Numbered from the stretch's first letter, positions 1 through 9,835 are shown. The stretch: DNA of 64,000 nucleotides from Dactylorhiza incarnata (GCA_033032865.1 JAWHQI010000019.1:9652001-9716000); one strand, 5' to 3'. The notes: generated by a model from the sequence alone, not told the origin. Numbers and translations are program-made.

Positions 1-215
1 GGCGTTGGAGGTTGGCCAACTCCTCCTGCCCAGAATTTGAGCTCTGTGCAAGGCTAGGCACCCGAGGCAGCGGAGGTAGGCTAGATGAGAGGTCGCCAGA
101 CCTCATTGCTTCTTCCGGTTTGTCTGCAAGGAAAAAAGTGCGGTTAGCACAACCGAAAGAGAATAATACCACAGAATATTGCAAGATAAAATGCCTGAGT
201 GCACAGCCATCACGA

Positions 216-953
216 CTATTCAGGGTCCATCCTGCGGTGCTGCTCCTTACAAAACCTCTCATTCTTCCTTCTCTTGATAGCAGAAATTTGAGTCTCGGAT
301 GGAAAATAACCCAGAAGCGGGTTCAACATCAAATAATTCTTTCGAGGTCGCGGAATGAAGAAGCGGACAGGGTTACAACCCGCAACGCGCTTACCTGGTG
401 CGAAAGGGTTTGGTAGCTGCGGCTTGTCCAGAGCCCGCCTCCTCTCCTCCGCCTTCACTTTCATCAAACGCAGCCCGGTCATTGTCGAGTCATCTTCTTT
501 CAGCTTGGACTCTTCAGGTTTACCCGCATCCTCGCCAGGAGGGTCATCTCGGCTTGAAGTCACGGGGCTGTCAAGGAGTTTGTCCCGCTTCTGGAGGTTA
601 TCCATGCTGTTAAAGTTATCACTGAGGGTCATACTATCCGCAGAATCCGGAGGCAAACCGTCTAGCTTGGCAAAAGGGGTGACCGACATTTCGACCTCTT
701 CCTTTATGCGCGGGTTGGTTTGGAGGCAGGCCTCTCCCGGTTTCTTGTAAAGTTCTTTACTTTTGGCCCTCATCTTCTGGACCTTCTTTACTATCCGCTC
801 TGTCGCCATCTCGACTCTCTTCCTTTTCTTTTTACCCGTATCCGATTTCGCTTGAGGAGAGGGGCTGGAGTTATCATCCACCACTACCAAAGGAGTGGTC
901 AACCCGTCCGATTTAGGAGAGTTGACCACCCCTTCTTCTCCCTCATGTATCAT
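216..953 (-). CDS. Unknown basic protein, possible antisense ORF of the Tat-like element
   Basis: This 245-residue open frame is rich in Lys, Arg, Ser and Pro. A strongly basic stretch near residues 40-70 (KKKRKRVEMATERIVKK) could act as a nuclear localisation signal. No zinc knuckle, protease, RT or integrase motif is visible. It runs opposite to the LTR direction inferred from the TATA box at 1899. Together with the ORF at 1013-1312, which is in another frame just upstream, it may be one antisense gene broken by a frameshift. No function can be given. Confidence 0.35.
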   Translation of the reverse strand: MIHEGEEGVVNSPKSDGLTTPLVVVDDNSSPSPQAKSDTGKKKRKRVEMATERIVKKVQKMRAKSKELYKKPGEACLQTNPRIKEEVEMSVTPFAKLDGLPPDSADSMTLSDNFNSMDNLQKRDKLLDSPVTSSRDDPPGEDAGKPEESKLKEDDSTMTGLRLMKVKAEERRRALDKPQLPNPFAPGKRVAGCNPVRFFIPRPRKNYLMLNPLLGYFPSETQISAIKRRKNERFCKEQHRRMDPE

Positions 954-1012
954 GAGAAGTGGATTCCCTGAAGGGGTAATTTCAATACCGAAGGATGCGG
1001 CTTCTCCGGCTT

Positions 1013-1312
1013 TCAGTGCGGCGTTGCTTGAGCTCGCCTTGTCAGAGGGGCGGACTCCCCGGTCTTTGGCAGAATGGCATTTGAGTCCAACCTATCGGAG
1101 GGTGCCGGTGGATCGTTCAGTGGTTTAGAACTACCCGCGTCGGGCTCTTCGGGCACCTTCCGGGTTATCAAGTCCACAACAAGTTTCGAGCTACCCGCTG
1201 TAGGTTTCCCAGACCAGTTACTTTTCTTCCAGTCTTTCTTTTTTCGGTCCGCTTCCTTCTTCCGATCTCCACTCTTGTCCATGCGGACTTGGAGATGATC
1301 CAGGAAATTCAT
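1013..1312 (-). CDS. Short lysine-rich ORF, possible 5' half of the antisense gene
   Basis: This is a 99-residue frame with a highly charged N-terminal third (repeated KK, RK and DK pairs). It is followed 60 bp later on the same strand by the 216-953 frame in a different phase, with a similar Ser/Pro/Lys composition. I infer that both derive from one longer antisense ORF. No recognisable domain is present, and chance openness in GC-rich DNA is possible. Confidence 0.25.
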   Translation of the reverse strand: MNFLDHLQVRMDKSGDRKKEADRKKKDWKKSNWSGKPTAGSSKLVVDLITRKVPEEPDAGSSKPLNDPPAPSDRLDSNAILPKTGESAPLTRRAQATPH

Positions 1313-1898
1313 TTTGATCAGAAAATTGCCGGCTTGAAAAAGTTTAACCGCAGTTGGCGAGTAGTTCCCCGTTATTTCAAAGAAAGTATGCAGAATAGAG
1401 GGCCCTCAGGGTTTCTTATAGGCTTCAGAACAAACCGGGCGTGGTCTCCGGCTAGAACTAATATTTTCGAAATTCCCTTGAGATTTGAAAATATGCGGGG
1501 ATTATGTTTACCCAGAAGACCGCTTCCCGAACAATACCTCTCTCAGACCAGGCGTTTTGCTGTATCAAGTCGCCCAGCTCCAGACCTAACAGGTCTCTCG
1601 GTCCAGCCTGAACAAATCGGGCGGTTTAACAGTATCCAGACCGCTTCCCAGGATTGAAGACTGCTAAGGCTCAATCTAGAAGGCAAGCCGCGGCCTCAGA
1701 ACAGAGGCCGCCTAGGCTGCATCATCACCTTGATCGCAGCACACTTTGACTCTGTCTAGTATAGATTGGATGCTCAAGCCGCTAAGCTGCGCGACCTGTT
1801 TCTTTTTCATTTCTGTATCCCATCACCCACTACCCGATTCTCCTGTACCCGGGCAGGCGGTCATTTAATCACTGCCTATTTGGGTAGGCCCCCGAGCC

Positions 1899-1907
1899 TA
1901 TAAATAG
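1899..1907 (+). promoter_or_regulatory. TATA box of the Ty3-type LTR
   Basis: TATAAATAG lies in a GC-rich setting about 300 bp before the inferred LTR end at 2207, a normal position for an LTR promoter. It supports a plus-strand orientation for this element. Confidence 0.5.
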
Positions 1908-2207
1908 GGGGTGGTTATGTTCCCAAGACACGAACACTCGAATCTTGGAGCTCGCTTGTTAGAGATATGGTCTCGAGTTCACTGTCTTGCGACCTGTCTG
2001 ACCGGCCGGCTTCTTGCTTCCTGGTTCTGTAACCCGCTGTAACCTTTTCACTTAAATCAAAGGAAAGCCCATCACAGGAGTGGCATTTGCCGTGACGGGC
2101 AAAGTCTGGCCTCGACCGCTGCCAGCGGTCTCATTTTCTCTAATCAAATAGTAACCGACAGCCCGCAACCTCCATTTTTCTTCGTAGGTGCATTTTCGGA
2201 TTCAACA

Positions 2208-3199
2208 TTAAAGATACTCAACATAAATATTCTCTTAATGTTTGATCTCAAACAATTATTCATGAATTCAATCAAAGTGCAAATGAATAACAGATGAATG
2301 AATTGGAGCTTTAGCCTCCTACTTATTCAGCATATCAATAGACTTCATAAGCGACATACTAAAGACATGCTTTTGAAATACATTCGGGGTGAAGTCCTTT
2401 AGTAAGTGGATCGCCTATCATATCATCTGTTTCTATATGCTCCACTATAATGTCATATTTCTTAACCAATTCCTTAAAGGTTAAGAACATAATTTCCATA
2501 TGTTTGGACTCTGCGATACTTTTATTGTTCATCCAGAACATAACTGCAGAAATATTATCACAGTACAAATGAATGGGTCTAACTATAGAATCAATGACCA
2601 TCAACTCTGTAATGAAGTTCTTAATCCACATTGCGTGAGTAGAATCTCCAAAGAGAGAAACAAACTCCGCATGCATAATGGATGAAGTAATGAGTGTCTG
2701 TTTGACACTCTTCCAAGAAATGGCCCCGCCATCCAACCTAATAATGTAACCTAAAGTAGACTTCTTATCATCCTCACACCCGGCAAAGTCAGAGTCTGTA
2801 TACCCTACCAATTCAAGATTTTGAACTCTATGGTAGACTAGTTTAACATTTTTTGTTCCCTTCAAATAACTTAAGACTTTCTTGGCAGCCACCTAGTAAG
2901 CAGGTCCTGGGTTTGACTGATATCTATTAGAAGCCCTACTGTAATGGCAATGTCCGGTTTTGTATAGACTTGGGCATACATTAAGCTTCCTACCATACTA
3001 GCGTAAGGTATATCATTCATGTACTCTCTCTCTCTCTCTGTATCGTTCCTAGGACATAATGTTAAGTTAAGTTTGTCACCCTTAATCACAGGTACGTCAA
3101 CAGACTTACAAGTATACGCTCGACGCAGGCTTTCTGACATAGTGCTAAAGAATAGTTAGATCGGTCCCTAATGATCTCAATTCCTAGAACAAAGGATGC
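2208..3199 (-). pseudogene. Ty1/copia RT C-terminus and RNase H remnant (O)
   Basis: Two overlapping minus frames carry the end of a copia pol gene. 2871-3140 contains the post-RT signature PYASMVGSLMYA..TKPDIA, and 2359-2892 contains the RNase H core (YTDSDFAGCEDDKKSTLGY, the AEF and CDN acidic positions) and the C-terminal DPLTKGLHP motif. Translation upstream of 3140 still reads as the copia FVLGIEI region, so the remnant runs to the edge of LTR H. A frameshift separates the parts and Met replaces the usual Thr in the TSSxxAE region. Integrase, the catalytic RT core and both LTRs are absent. The sequence differs from the SIRE-like pols elsewhere in the window and looks closer to Tork/Angela-type elements. 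Confidence 0.85.
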
Positions 3200-3235
3200 C
3201 TCTCTAAAAGTGCACAGTGTGCCTCTGAGAGTCCT

Positions 3236-3253
3236 CTAGAGGGGGGTGAATAG
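3236..3253 (-). other. C-rich tract before the LTR end of H
   Basis: The complement of the lineage-typical TTCACCCCCCTCTAG block lies close to the LTR end. The same block recurs near 5' or 3' LTR ends at 10705, 39280, 43985, 51835 and 58025. Confidence 0.7.
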
Positions 3254-3482
3254 AGATTTAAAAATATTTATATCCTATCAGTGTAGTCAATAAAACTAAC
3301 TATGGTATTATGCTCACAAACAACACTACGGGCAGAATAAATATTGCTGAAAATAAATTGCAAAAAAGATAAGTGGACAACATAGAAAATCACAGCACAA
3401 ACAAAATGATTTTTTATAGAGGTTCCCCAAAATGTCGGTACTCCCCTCTTCTACCACCTGGTAGGAATGCACCACATGTGCT

Positions 3483-3630
3483 AGAGTCTTTTGATAAGGA
3501 GACTCTTAGAACCACAGATCTTTTGATAAGGAGATCTTGAACCACATATCTTTTGATAAGGAGACTCTTAGAACCACAGATCTTTTGATAAGGAGATCTT
3601 GAACCACTGAATCCTTTGAAAGAGGGATTC
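3483..3630 (-). repeat. Hairpin array in H LTR, loop CCTTATCAAA
   Basis: There are five units of about 30 bp. Three different stem types enclose an almost constant 10-nt loop (TTTGATAAGG on the plus strand): AGAGTCT/AGACTCT at 3483-3506, AGATCT/AGATCT at 3516-3537 and again near 3578-3599, and GAATCC/GGATTC at 3609-3630. The third unit, near 3547-3570, has lost pairing. Pairing kept while the sequence changes argues for a selected fold in the transcript. Confidence 0.75.
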
Positions 3631-4261
3631 TCAAAACTCTTTTATTGTTGAGAAAAAGGTGAAGGAAAGGAGGAAGAAGTAGTGGGAAGAATTCTGCTAT
3701 CAGAATTCTGATGAAGCCTTCTGCATCAGTTTTCTCTTTTCTAGATCTGCTAAAAAAGAACCCCTGCTTTTGATAGAGATGATTTGCAGAGGTTATGAGC
3801 TTCAGATCCTATCACTTTCTTCTATTGAAATTTGGTTGCTATATGATATTTGATGAAGAGCATCCTTCTGTGTTTCACTGTACTAAGAGAGAGCAGTTCT
3901 TATTATTCACTATCTTTTAGGGTTCTAGGAGGAAGAAGAAGAAGCAGGAAGCCCTAATCGACAACAACAGAAATTGTGATGAATGCTCTAATTACTTCTC
4001 TCTAATCTTCTTATTTATTGTCAATTCATTAATTTAAATTCCTTTCCTCTTTTAGAGTGTGCTGAAAAGGTTTTGGCGTGGACAATTTCTCTTCCTTTCC
4101 TCATTTATTCACGACTCGTCTGCCAACTATCTTGATCCTTTCCAAGAAAGCCTTGGTTATCTTCTTTATTTCTCCTTTCTACTCTAGGCAATAAATGAGC
4201 CATTGTAGAACGGTCTTCAGTACTATGGGCCTTGAGATAGAGTCCCAAAATGACAGCTGAA

Positions 4262-4513
4262 AAGGTTTCCTTTTCAGACTGTATTCGACGTTGCGTCAAT
4301 TTCTCTTTCCCTCTTATCGACGCACCTTCGAGTCCTTGTAAAAGCAGCTTCGAATTCCTCCAAGCTCTAGTTGAACTCTAATATCGATGTTACGTCGAAT
4401 ACTTATCAACGTACTCGTCAAGTTGAAGACTTCACTCTGAACTTCAATATCTGCGTCGAGTTGTAGTTGACGTTGCGTCGACTTCAGATGGTTTTGACAG
4501 ATTCTTCATTTTG
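4262..4513 (-). repeat. GTCGAC/GCGTCGA word cluster in H LTR, first part
   Basis: Short CpG words such as TTCGACGTTGCGTC, TTACGTCGAA and TTGCGTCGAC recur every few tens of bases and continue at 8932-9116 beyond the N1 insertion. N1 entered within this cluster, at a CGTTG step. Confidence 0.7.
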
Positions 4514-4652
4514 CGTTGTGTTGGAACCTTAGTTTTGATTTGAGTTAGGATCCATCTTTATGGTCATAACACATCTTGTATTACTTAGATCAAATTCCAT
4601 TAAGACAGGAGATAAGAGAAAATAATATATATATAAATAATACATGTTCTCT

Positions 4653-4945
4653 GGGTTCGACGAACGGCTATCTGCGTTCGACGAACGTCGCTCTGCGATC
4701 GACGAATGATATTCATTCTGCGCTCGATGAAGAATAACTATCTCAATGGTCGACGATCCCGTCTCAGTGGTCGACGAAATACAGCTATCTCAGCGGTCGA
4801 CGATCCCGTCTCAGCGGTTGAAATAATCCAGCCGTCTCAGCGGTTGTTCGACGATCTCAAGTCTGCGTTCGATGAATATTCAGCAGAAGCTCAGAACGAC
4901 GAATTCAATAATTAGATCGACGAACTTGAAGCTGAGCTCGACGAA
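4653..4945 (+). repeat. TTCGACGAA / CAGCGGTCGAC word cluster of N1
   Basis: About a dozen CpG words recur at spacings mostly of 21-25 bp: GTTCGACGAACG, ATCGACGAAT and GGTCGACGAT, joined in the second half to CTCAGCGG. The cluster lies between the LTR start and the TATA box, so it is in U3. It mixes the word of F/H (TCGAC) with the word of E/M (CAGCGG). The 3' LTR copy is at 7574-7812. Confidence 0.75.
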
Positions 4946-5604
4946 ATTATCATCAGCAATTATATTTCTCCTTTCTCAGCTTGTCTAATATTCTCAGCAA
5001 TATTCTTGATTAATTTCTATTTTATATATTACTATTTATTGCTGCCCGTCTTCTTTATGAATTAATATTATAGCTGATGTAGCATTAAATATTATAGCCA
5101 TTGCAGATAAGCAAAAGACGGCAATTTATCTTCTCGAGGAATCTAGGAAATTAAAGAGATATTATCTCTTTCCTTTTCGGGCAAGAATTCAAATTAGCAC
5201 TGAAGCCTTCTCCAGAATATATACAAAAAAAGAAGAGCAGAAAAGAAGTAGTAGAGAATAGGAAGAACCAGGAAGAATAAACAGAGAAACAAAAAGAAGC
5301 AGCACATATATAGAGTTCTTGATAAGAACAACATATTTTATTTATCTTCTTTTTGCTAACTCTTCTCTGCAGATCATCTTCATCCTGAGACACCAATCAA
5401 TATCACTTGCTCAGGATCAAACTGCAGAAGAAGAAGATGAGTTATTACAATCAAGTGAAGAAGCTTCCTCAACACTAATTAAATCAGGGGGAGCTCCTCT
5501 TCAACATCATCTTCAAAGATCCAATCTCAACAACCCATCAGGATCTCTAGAGTCTTCTCAAGCAAAGAGAAGAACAAAATATATTTTCTGTTTTCCTTTT
5601 TACC

Positions 5605-5613
5605 TATATAAAG
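5605..5613 (+). promoter_or_regulatory. TATA box of N1 5' LTR
   Basis: TATATAAAG lies downstream of the word cluster. The 3' LTR has TATAAAG at 8490-8496. Confidence 0.6.
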
Positions 5614-5649
5614 GGTTATAACTCCCTTCAAAAGTTACAGCCATTGGTG

Positions 5650-5770
5650 GTAGGGCACCTGATCAAAAACCTGTAGTTGGGTTAGAGCACCTGATCAAAA
5701 GCTCACTTGATGTGTGGACACCTGATCAAACCTCCCTTGGTGGCAGGGCACATGATCAACAACCTGTAGT
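5650..5770 (+). repeat. CCTGATCAAA tandem units of N1 LTR
   Basis: Four units of about 30-40 bp share the core CCTGATCAAA (ATGATCAAC in the last). One forms GAGC...GCTC around the core; others have only short arms such as AGG...CCT. The core resembles the CCTTATCAAA loop of the F/H arrays and sits at the same place in the LTR, so this looks like a more decayed version of the same array. Confidence 0.55.
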
Positions 5771-5992
5771 GGATTCCTACCAAGTGTGGTAGAAGAGTAG
5801 ATTTACCCAGGTTTAGTGGGGAACTACTATATATCTTTGTGTCATCTGTGATGCTTTCTGTGATGTGCTGTTATCTGTGATTTCTGTTAGTTTGTTTTTC
5901 ATAACTCACTAAACTACACATATATATCACTATTTTGAAATAACCCAAAGAGTTTTAATTTAAGAACTAACCTCCTTTCAATTGGTATCAAA

Positions 5993-6003
5993 GCAAGGTT
6001 GAT
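5993..6003 (+). other. Primer-site-like sequence inside the N1 LTR
   Basis: TGGTATCAAAG, one base different from the primer site, lies about 50 bp before the LTR end, in the same CTTTCAATT context as the true site. The second LTR has it at 8876-8886. It looks like a former primer site that became part of the LTR. Confidence 0.7.
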
Positions 6004-6045
6004 TATATTAATCACCTTCAACTGATATTCAATTGCACTTTCAAT

Positions 6046-6056
6046 TGGTATCAGAG
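6046..6056 (+). other. Primer binding site of N1
   Basis: TGGTATCAGAG starts 2 bp after the 5' LTR. It is complementary to the 3' end of initiator methionine tRNA, the usual primer of plant Ty1/copia elements. Confidence 0.9.
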
Positions 6057-6148
6057 GGTAGTTGATTTTATATACAGGCTAACACGTGAATCATAAAGAT
6101 CAATTAGTTCTTAAGTTTAAGTTTTTTTTAAGGTTTTTCTAAAATCTA

Positions 6149-6953
6149 ATGGCACAAGTAGAATTTTCAAATTCACCAATCTGTAATTTGAATAGATTTT
6201 CTTTATGGCAAGCTAGAATTAAATTATATATGAATGCCATAGATGAAGAAATCTATAATTCTATTTTGACAGAACCTCCATCTTCACAAACATCAACAGA
6301 TGCTCAAGAGAAGCTGAAAAGTGTTGATGCAAAGGCTATGGACATATTAGCTTAATCAATGTCAAATGACATTCTTCAAAGAGTTGATGAATGCACTTCA
6401 GCAAGAGGCATCTGGAACTCCCTCACAAGTATGGTAACTGAACCTTCTTTCACTAACTATATTTTTGATGCAGAACCATCATCTAGTCTAAATGAAGAAG
6501 AAGAAGAAGAAAAGAACAAAAAGCTAGAGCTTTCTGCATGATGGCCATATATGGCTCATATCACAACTCAGATGCAGAAGCTGAATCAGATGAGGTAACT
6601 GAAGTACTTCAACTCCTAATTTTACTTCAGAACAAATCAAATCAGATTCTGAAATTCCATATACAGATTTAATAAAATCTGAAAATGAAAGCAGAAAAGA
6701 GTTAAAAATAAATAATTTGACTTCTGAATATAACAAACTTAAAGAAGTTTTAAAAATATCAGAAGAACAAAATATTTCCTTGAAAAATAAATTTGAACAA
6801 TCTTTTAAGGAAAAAGAAATTATTTATGTTCAACAAAATCAGAAAAAGTTTACAAATTTATATTTTAATGAAGTAAAAAGGCTAATATATTTCAAATGCT
6901 TAACCTTTTTAAATCTTTTAACTCAAATAATAATTAATCAAGCAATTATATGA
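6149..6953 (+). pseudogene. Broken gag of N1
   Basis: The frame at 6149-6355 has the copia gag N-terminal pattern (CNLNRFSLWQARIKLYMNAI, followed by ILTEPP). It reaches an in-frame stop at about 6354-6356 and continues at 6359-6541 with DILQRVDECTSARGIWNSL, the usual second block. After a Glu-rich stretch the phase shifts. 6717-6953 then reads as a Lys/Glu-rich coiled-coil-like segment of the gag C-terminal half. No zinc knuckle is visible. The protein matches the gag of F in its first block. It cannot be translated as one product. Confidence 0.85.
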
Positions 6954-7419
6954 TTCATTGGAATTTCCTATCTTAAAAACAAAGTCAGATAACTTCACAT
7001 TCTTACAGACTTTCTCCAAAATCATGTTGAGCATTCTACTCAGATTGCATAGATCAGAAATGATCAGAGCACTGAGTGTGAGTCTCTTCTGATAAGGGAA
7101 TTCTATAGAAGAAAGGTATCAGGCAATGTTTTTCTGATTTTAAAATTCCTTAGAATCCATTAATAGTTATAGCAATTCATTTCATTAAAATTCTATTTAA
7201 ATCAAAATCTAGGAATCAGAATTGCTTAAATGTATTTTAATAGAAGAAGAAATAATATAATTTATGGTTAAATATTTTCAAAAAGAACAATAAATTCTTC
7301 TATAATCTCTGACCCTAATGCCTTAAGTTATTCAATATCTTTTTTATGCTTAGGTATCTTAAACCAAATAGGGGGAGATTATTAGAACCTAGTCTTAATT
7401 TTGCTTAGGATCCCAACTC

Positions 7420-7433
7420 AAATAGGGGGAGAT
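7420..7433 (+). other. Polypurine tract of N1
   Basis: The purine run AAATAGGGGGAGAT abuts the 3' LTR start TGTTGG. It is the plus-strand primer of reverse transcription. A near copy in similar context occurs near 7368-7381. Confidence 0.85.
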
Positions 7434-8926
7434 TGTTGGAACCTTAGTTTTGATTTGAGTTAGGATCCATCTTTTTGGTCATAACACATCTTGTATAACT
7501 TAGATCAAATTCCATTAAGATAGTAGACAAGAGAAAATAATATATATATATAGAAATAATACATGTTCTCTGGGTTCGACGAACGACTATCTGCGTTCGA
7601 CGAATGGCACTCTGCGGTCGATGAATGATATTCATTCTGTGCTCGACGAAGAACAGTTATCTCAGCGGTCGACGAACGTCTCAGCGGTCGACAAAATCCA
7701 GCCATCTCAGCGGTCGATGAAAAGTTGCGTTCGACGATCTCAAGTCTACGTTCGACGAATATGTAGCAGAAGCTCAAAACGATGAATTAAATACTTAGAT
7801 CGACGAACTTGAAGCTAAGCTCGATGAAATTATCATCAGCAATTATATTTCTCCTTTCTCAGCTCGTCTAATATTCTCAGCAATATTCTTGATTAATTTC
7901 TATTTTATATATTACTATTTATTGCTGCCCGTCTTCTTTATGAATTAATATTATAGATGTTGCAGCATTAAATATTATAGCCGGTGCAGATAAGCAAAAG
8001 ACGGCAATTTATCTTCTCGAGTAATCTAGGAAATTAAAGAGATATTATCTCTTTCCTTGTCGGGCAAGAATTCAAATCAGCCCTGAAGCCTTCTCCAGAA
8101 TATATACAAAAAGAGAAGAGCAGAGAAGAAGTAGTAGAGAATAGGAAGAACCAGGAAGAATAAACAAAGAAGCAAAAAGAAGCATCACATATACAGAGTT
8201 CTTGATAAGAACAACATATTTTATTTATCTTCTTTTTGCTAACTCTTCTCTGCAGATCATCTTCATCCTGAGACACCAATCAATATCACTTGCTTAAGAT
8301 CAAACTGCAGAAGAAGAAGATGAGTTATTACAATCAAGTGAAGAATCTTCCTCAACACTAATCAAATCAGGGGGAGCTCCTCTTCAACATCATCTTCAAA
8401 GATCCAATCTCAACAACCCATCAGGATCTCTAGAGTCTTCTCAAGCAAAGAGAAGAACAAAATATATTTTCTGTTTTCCTTTTTACCTGTATAAAGGGTT
8501 ATAACTCCCTTCAAAAGTTACAGCCATTGGTGGCAGGGCACTTGATCAAAAACCTGTAGTTGGGTTAGAGCACCTGATCAAAAGCTCACTTGGTGTGTGG
8601 ACACCTGATCAAAACTCCCTTGGTGGCAGGGCACCTGATCAACAACCTGTAGTGGATTCCTACCAAGTGTGGTAGAAGAGTAGATGTACCCAGGTTTAGT
8701 GGGGAATTACTATATATCTTTGTGTCATCTGTGATGCTTTCTATGATGTGCTGTTATCTGTGATTTGTGTTAGTTTGTTTTTCATAACTCACTAAACTAC
8801 ATATATATATCACTATTTTGAAATAACCCAAAGAGTTTTAATTTAAGAACTAACCTCCTTTCAATTGGTATCAAAGCAAGGTTGATTATATTAATCACCT
8901 TCAACTGATATTCAATTGCACTTTCA
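7434..8926 (+). repeat. 3' LTR of N1
   Basis: This is the second copy of 4519-6043, with the same start and end. Word cluster, TATA-like sequence and CCTGATCAAA units are all kept; differences are scattered substitutions and a few small indels in the word cluster. Confidence 0.92.
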
Positions 8927-8931
8927 CGTTG

Positions 8932-9116
8932 AGTTGAAGTCAAAGTTGCGTCGACAACTAATGATACTTCGACATGCTCATTTCATCTATGTCGATATCC
9001 ATTCGACGTAGCGTCGACTTGATCTACTTCGACAGAGGGATTGAGTCGCTTGGACCTCTAATCTAAGTTAGTTCGACATGAAGTCGAAGTGGCGTCGAAT
9101 AGAATTCGACTCAATT
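8932..9116 (-). repeat. GTCGAC/GCGTCGA word cluster in H LTR, second part
   Basis: This continues the cluster cut at 4518 by N1. At least eight CGAC- or GTCGA-containing words fall in 185 bp of AT-rich sequence. Confidence 0.65.
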
Positions 9117-9295
9117 GTTAACTCAACCCAATTTGTGCTTGTCTTGCTCTAGTCTTTACACTCCAGGTTGTGTGTGATATTCTAAGACATCTAAAGACCA
9201 AATTACCATCACTATACAATGGGTAATTAAAACCTAAGAGTTAAAATCACTTTTAGATAATTTGTTAAGTTAAATCCAAGGGGTTTTTCCCAACA

Positions 9296-9309
9296 ATCTC
9301 CCCCAATTT
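9296..9309 (-). other. Polypurine tract of H
   Basis: Read on the minus strand, AAATTGGGGGAGAT directly precedes the LTR start at 9295. This shows that 3205-9295 is the 3' LTR of a minus-strand element whose body lies to the right. Confidence 0.85.
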
Positions 9310-9675
9310 ATCTTAACAAATTTTACAGATTGTTTAAAGTGATTTTACACAATCTTTTTTATAAATAGAATTACACATAAAAATTTAATTCCAATACAAT
9401 ATGACAGACTGAAGTCACAAGCTATTTCATTCATTTGTTAAGAAATTATATTGATCTCCACATCTGTTTGTTTCCATGGAGTATAATGGTTACAGAATAC
9501 CTGAGCTTCATTTCTCCTTCTCAGGAGTTTTTCTTTTACTTGAAAATACTTTTGGAGGTATCTTCCTTGGGACAATCTTCAGAGGCTCATCATCTTCAGG
9601 AAATATTGTTGCTTCTTCAACAATATTGTCCTTGGGAATCTCCCCCTGAGTATGTGCATTTAGCTCAGCATTTTG
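9310..9675 (-). pseudogene. ORF3 (envelope-position gene) remnant of H, 3' part
   Basis: Minus-strand translation gives broken segments with repeated acidic QGE-type runs like the ORF3 C-terminal region of F (53298-53564). The stretch was continuous with 17363-17888 before A inserted at 9675. Several stops and frame changes are present. Confidence 0.55.
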
Positions 9676-9835
9676 TGTTGGAACACGGTCTTCCGCATCT
9701 CCTAGGTTTGAGAATAATAAATACTATGTGTATTTGATCCTGTGTACTTAAGTGTGTAGGAAACAAGTCCATATGACTTAAGGATAACATAAGAAGGTTG
9801 CCCCCAATATTGATCCAAAAATTCTAACAAGCCCA

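Larger units (their letters stand above)
1..2207 (+). mobile_element. 3' end of a Ty3-type LTR element, probably Tat/Retand-like
   Basis: The block is GC-richer than most of its surroundings. It ends at 2207 in a sequence of the kind that precedes the primer site in many plant Ty3 LTRs (GGATTCAACA), but the primer site itself is missing because a copia remnant follows directly. A TATA box lies about 300 bp before that end, as expected inside an LTR. Two antisense ORFs (216-953 and 1013-1312) lie upstream of the LTR; antisense ORFs between pol and the 3' LTR are known in the Tat lineage. The LTR start and polypurine tract could not be placed. The lineage is an inference; no pol domain is present to confirm it. 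Confidence 0.5.
4519..6043 (+). repeat. 5' LTR of N1
   Basis: The LTR starts TGTTGGAACC and ends GCACTTTCA. In order it holds an AT-rich start, a TTCGACGAA/CAGCGGTCGAC word cluster, a TATA box at 5605, CCTGATCAAA repeats and an internal primer-site-like sequence. It closely matches 7434-8926 but is about 30 bp longer because of small indels in the word cluster. Confidence 0.92.
4519..8926 (+). mobile_element. Complete non-autonomous SIRE-like element N1
   Basis: Two direct LTRs (4519-6043 and 7434-8926) flank a 1.39-kb interior with a Met-tRNA primer site, a broken gag and a purine tract. The element is bounded by a perfect 5-bp duplication, CGTTG at 4514-4518 and 8927-8931. No protease, integrase, RT or RNase H sequence is present. 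The gag N-terminus resembles that of F, so N1 is probably a pol-deleted derivative of that lineage moved in trans. It is nested in LTR H. Confidence 0.93.
3205..9295 (-). mobile_element. 3' LTR of SIRE-like element H, split by N1
   Basis: Read on the minus strand, the LTR starts with TGTTGGG at 9295 and ends at 3205 in a copy of the CTGTGCACTTTCA end seen in the LTRs of F, with the terminal CA mutated to TA. A purine tract (9296-9309) precedes it. Removing the inserted N1 (4519-8926) and one copy of its CGTTG duplication leaves about 1.67 kb. It contains a GTCGAC/GCGTCGA word cluster, a hairpin array and the C-rich tract near 3240. H has itself inserted into copia remnant O. Confidence 0.85.

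Noticed and set aside
4653..4945. GTCGAC clusters as cloning-site or vector artefact
   Set aside because: Words are degenerate, differ by family, occur in LTR pairs with target duplications, and are embedded in native repeats.
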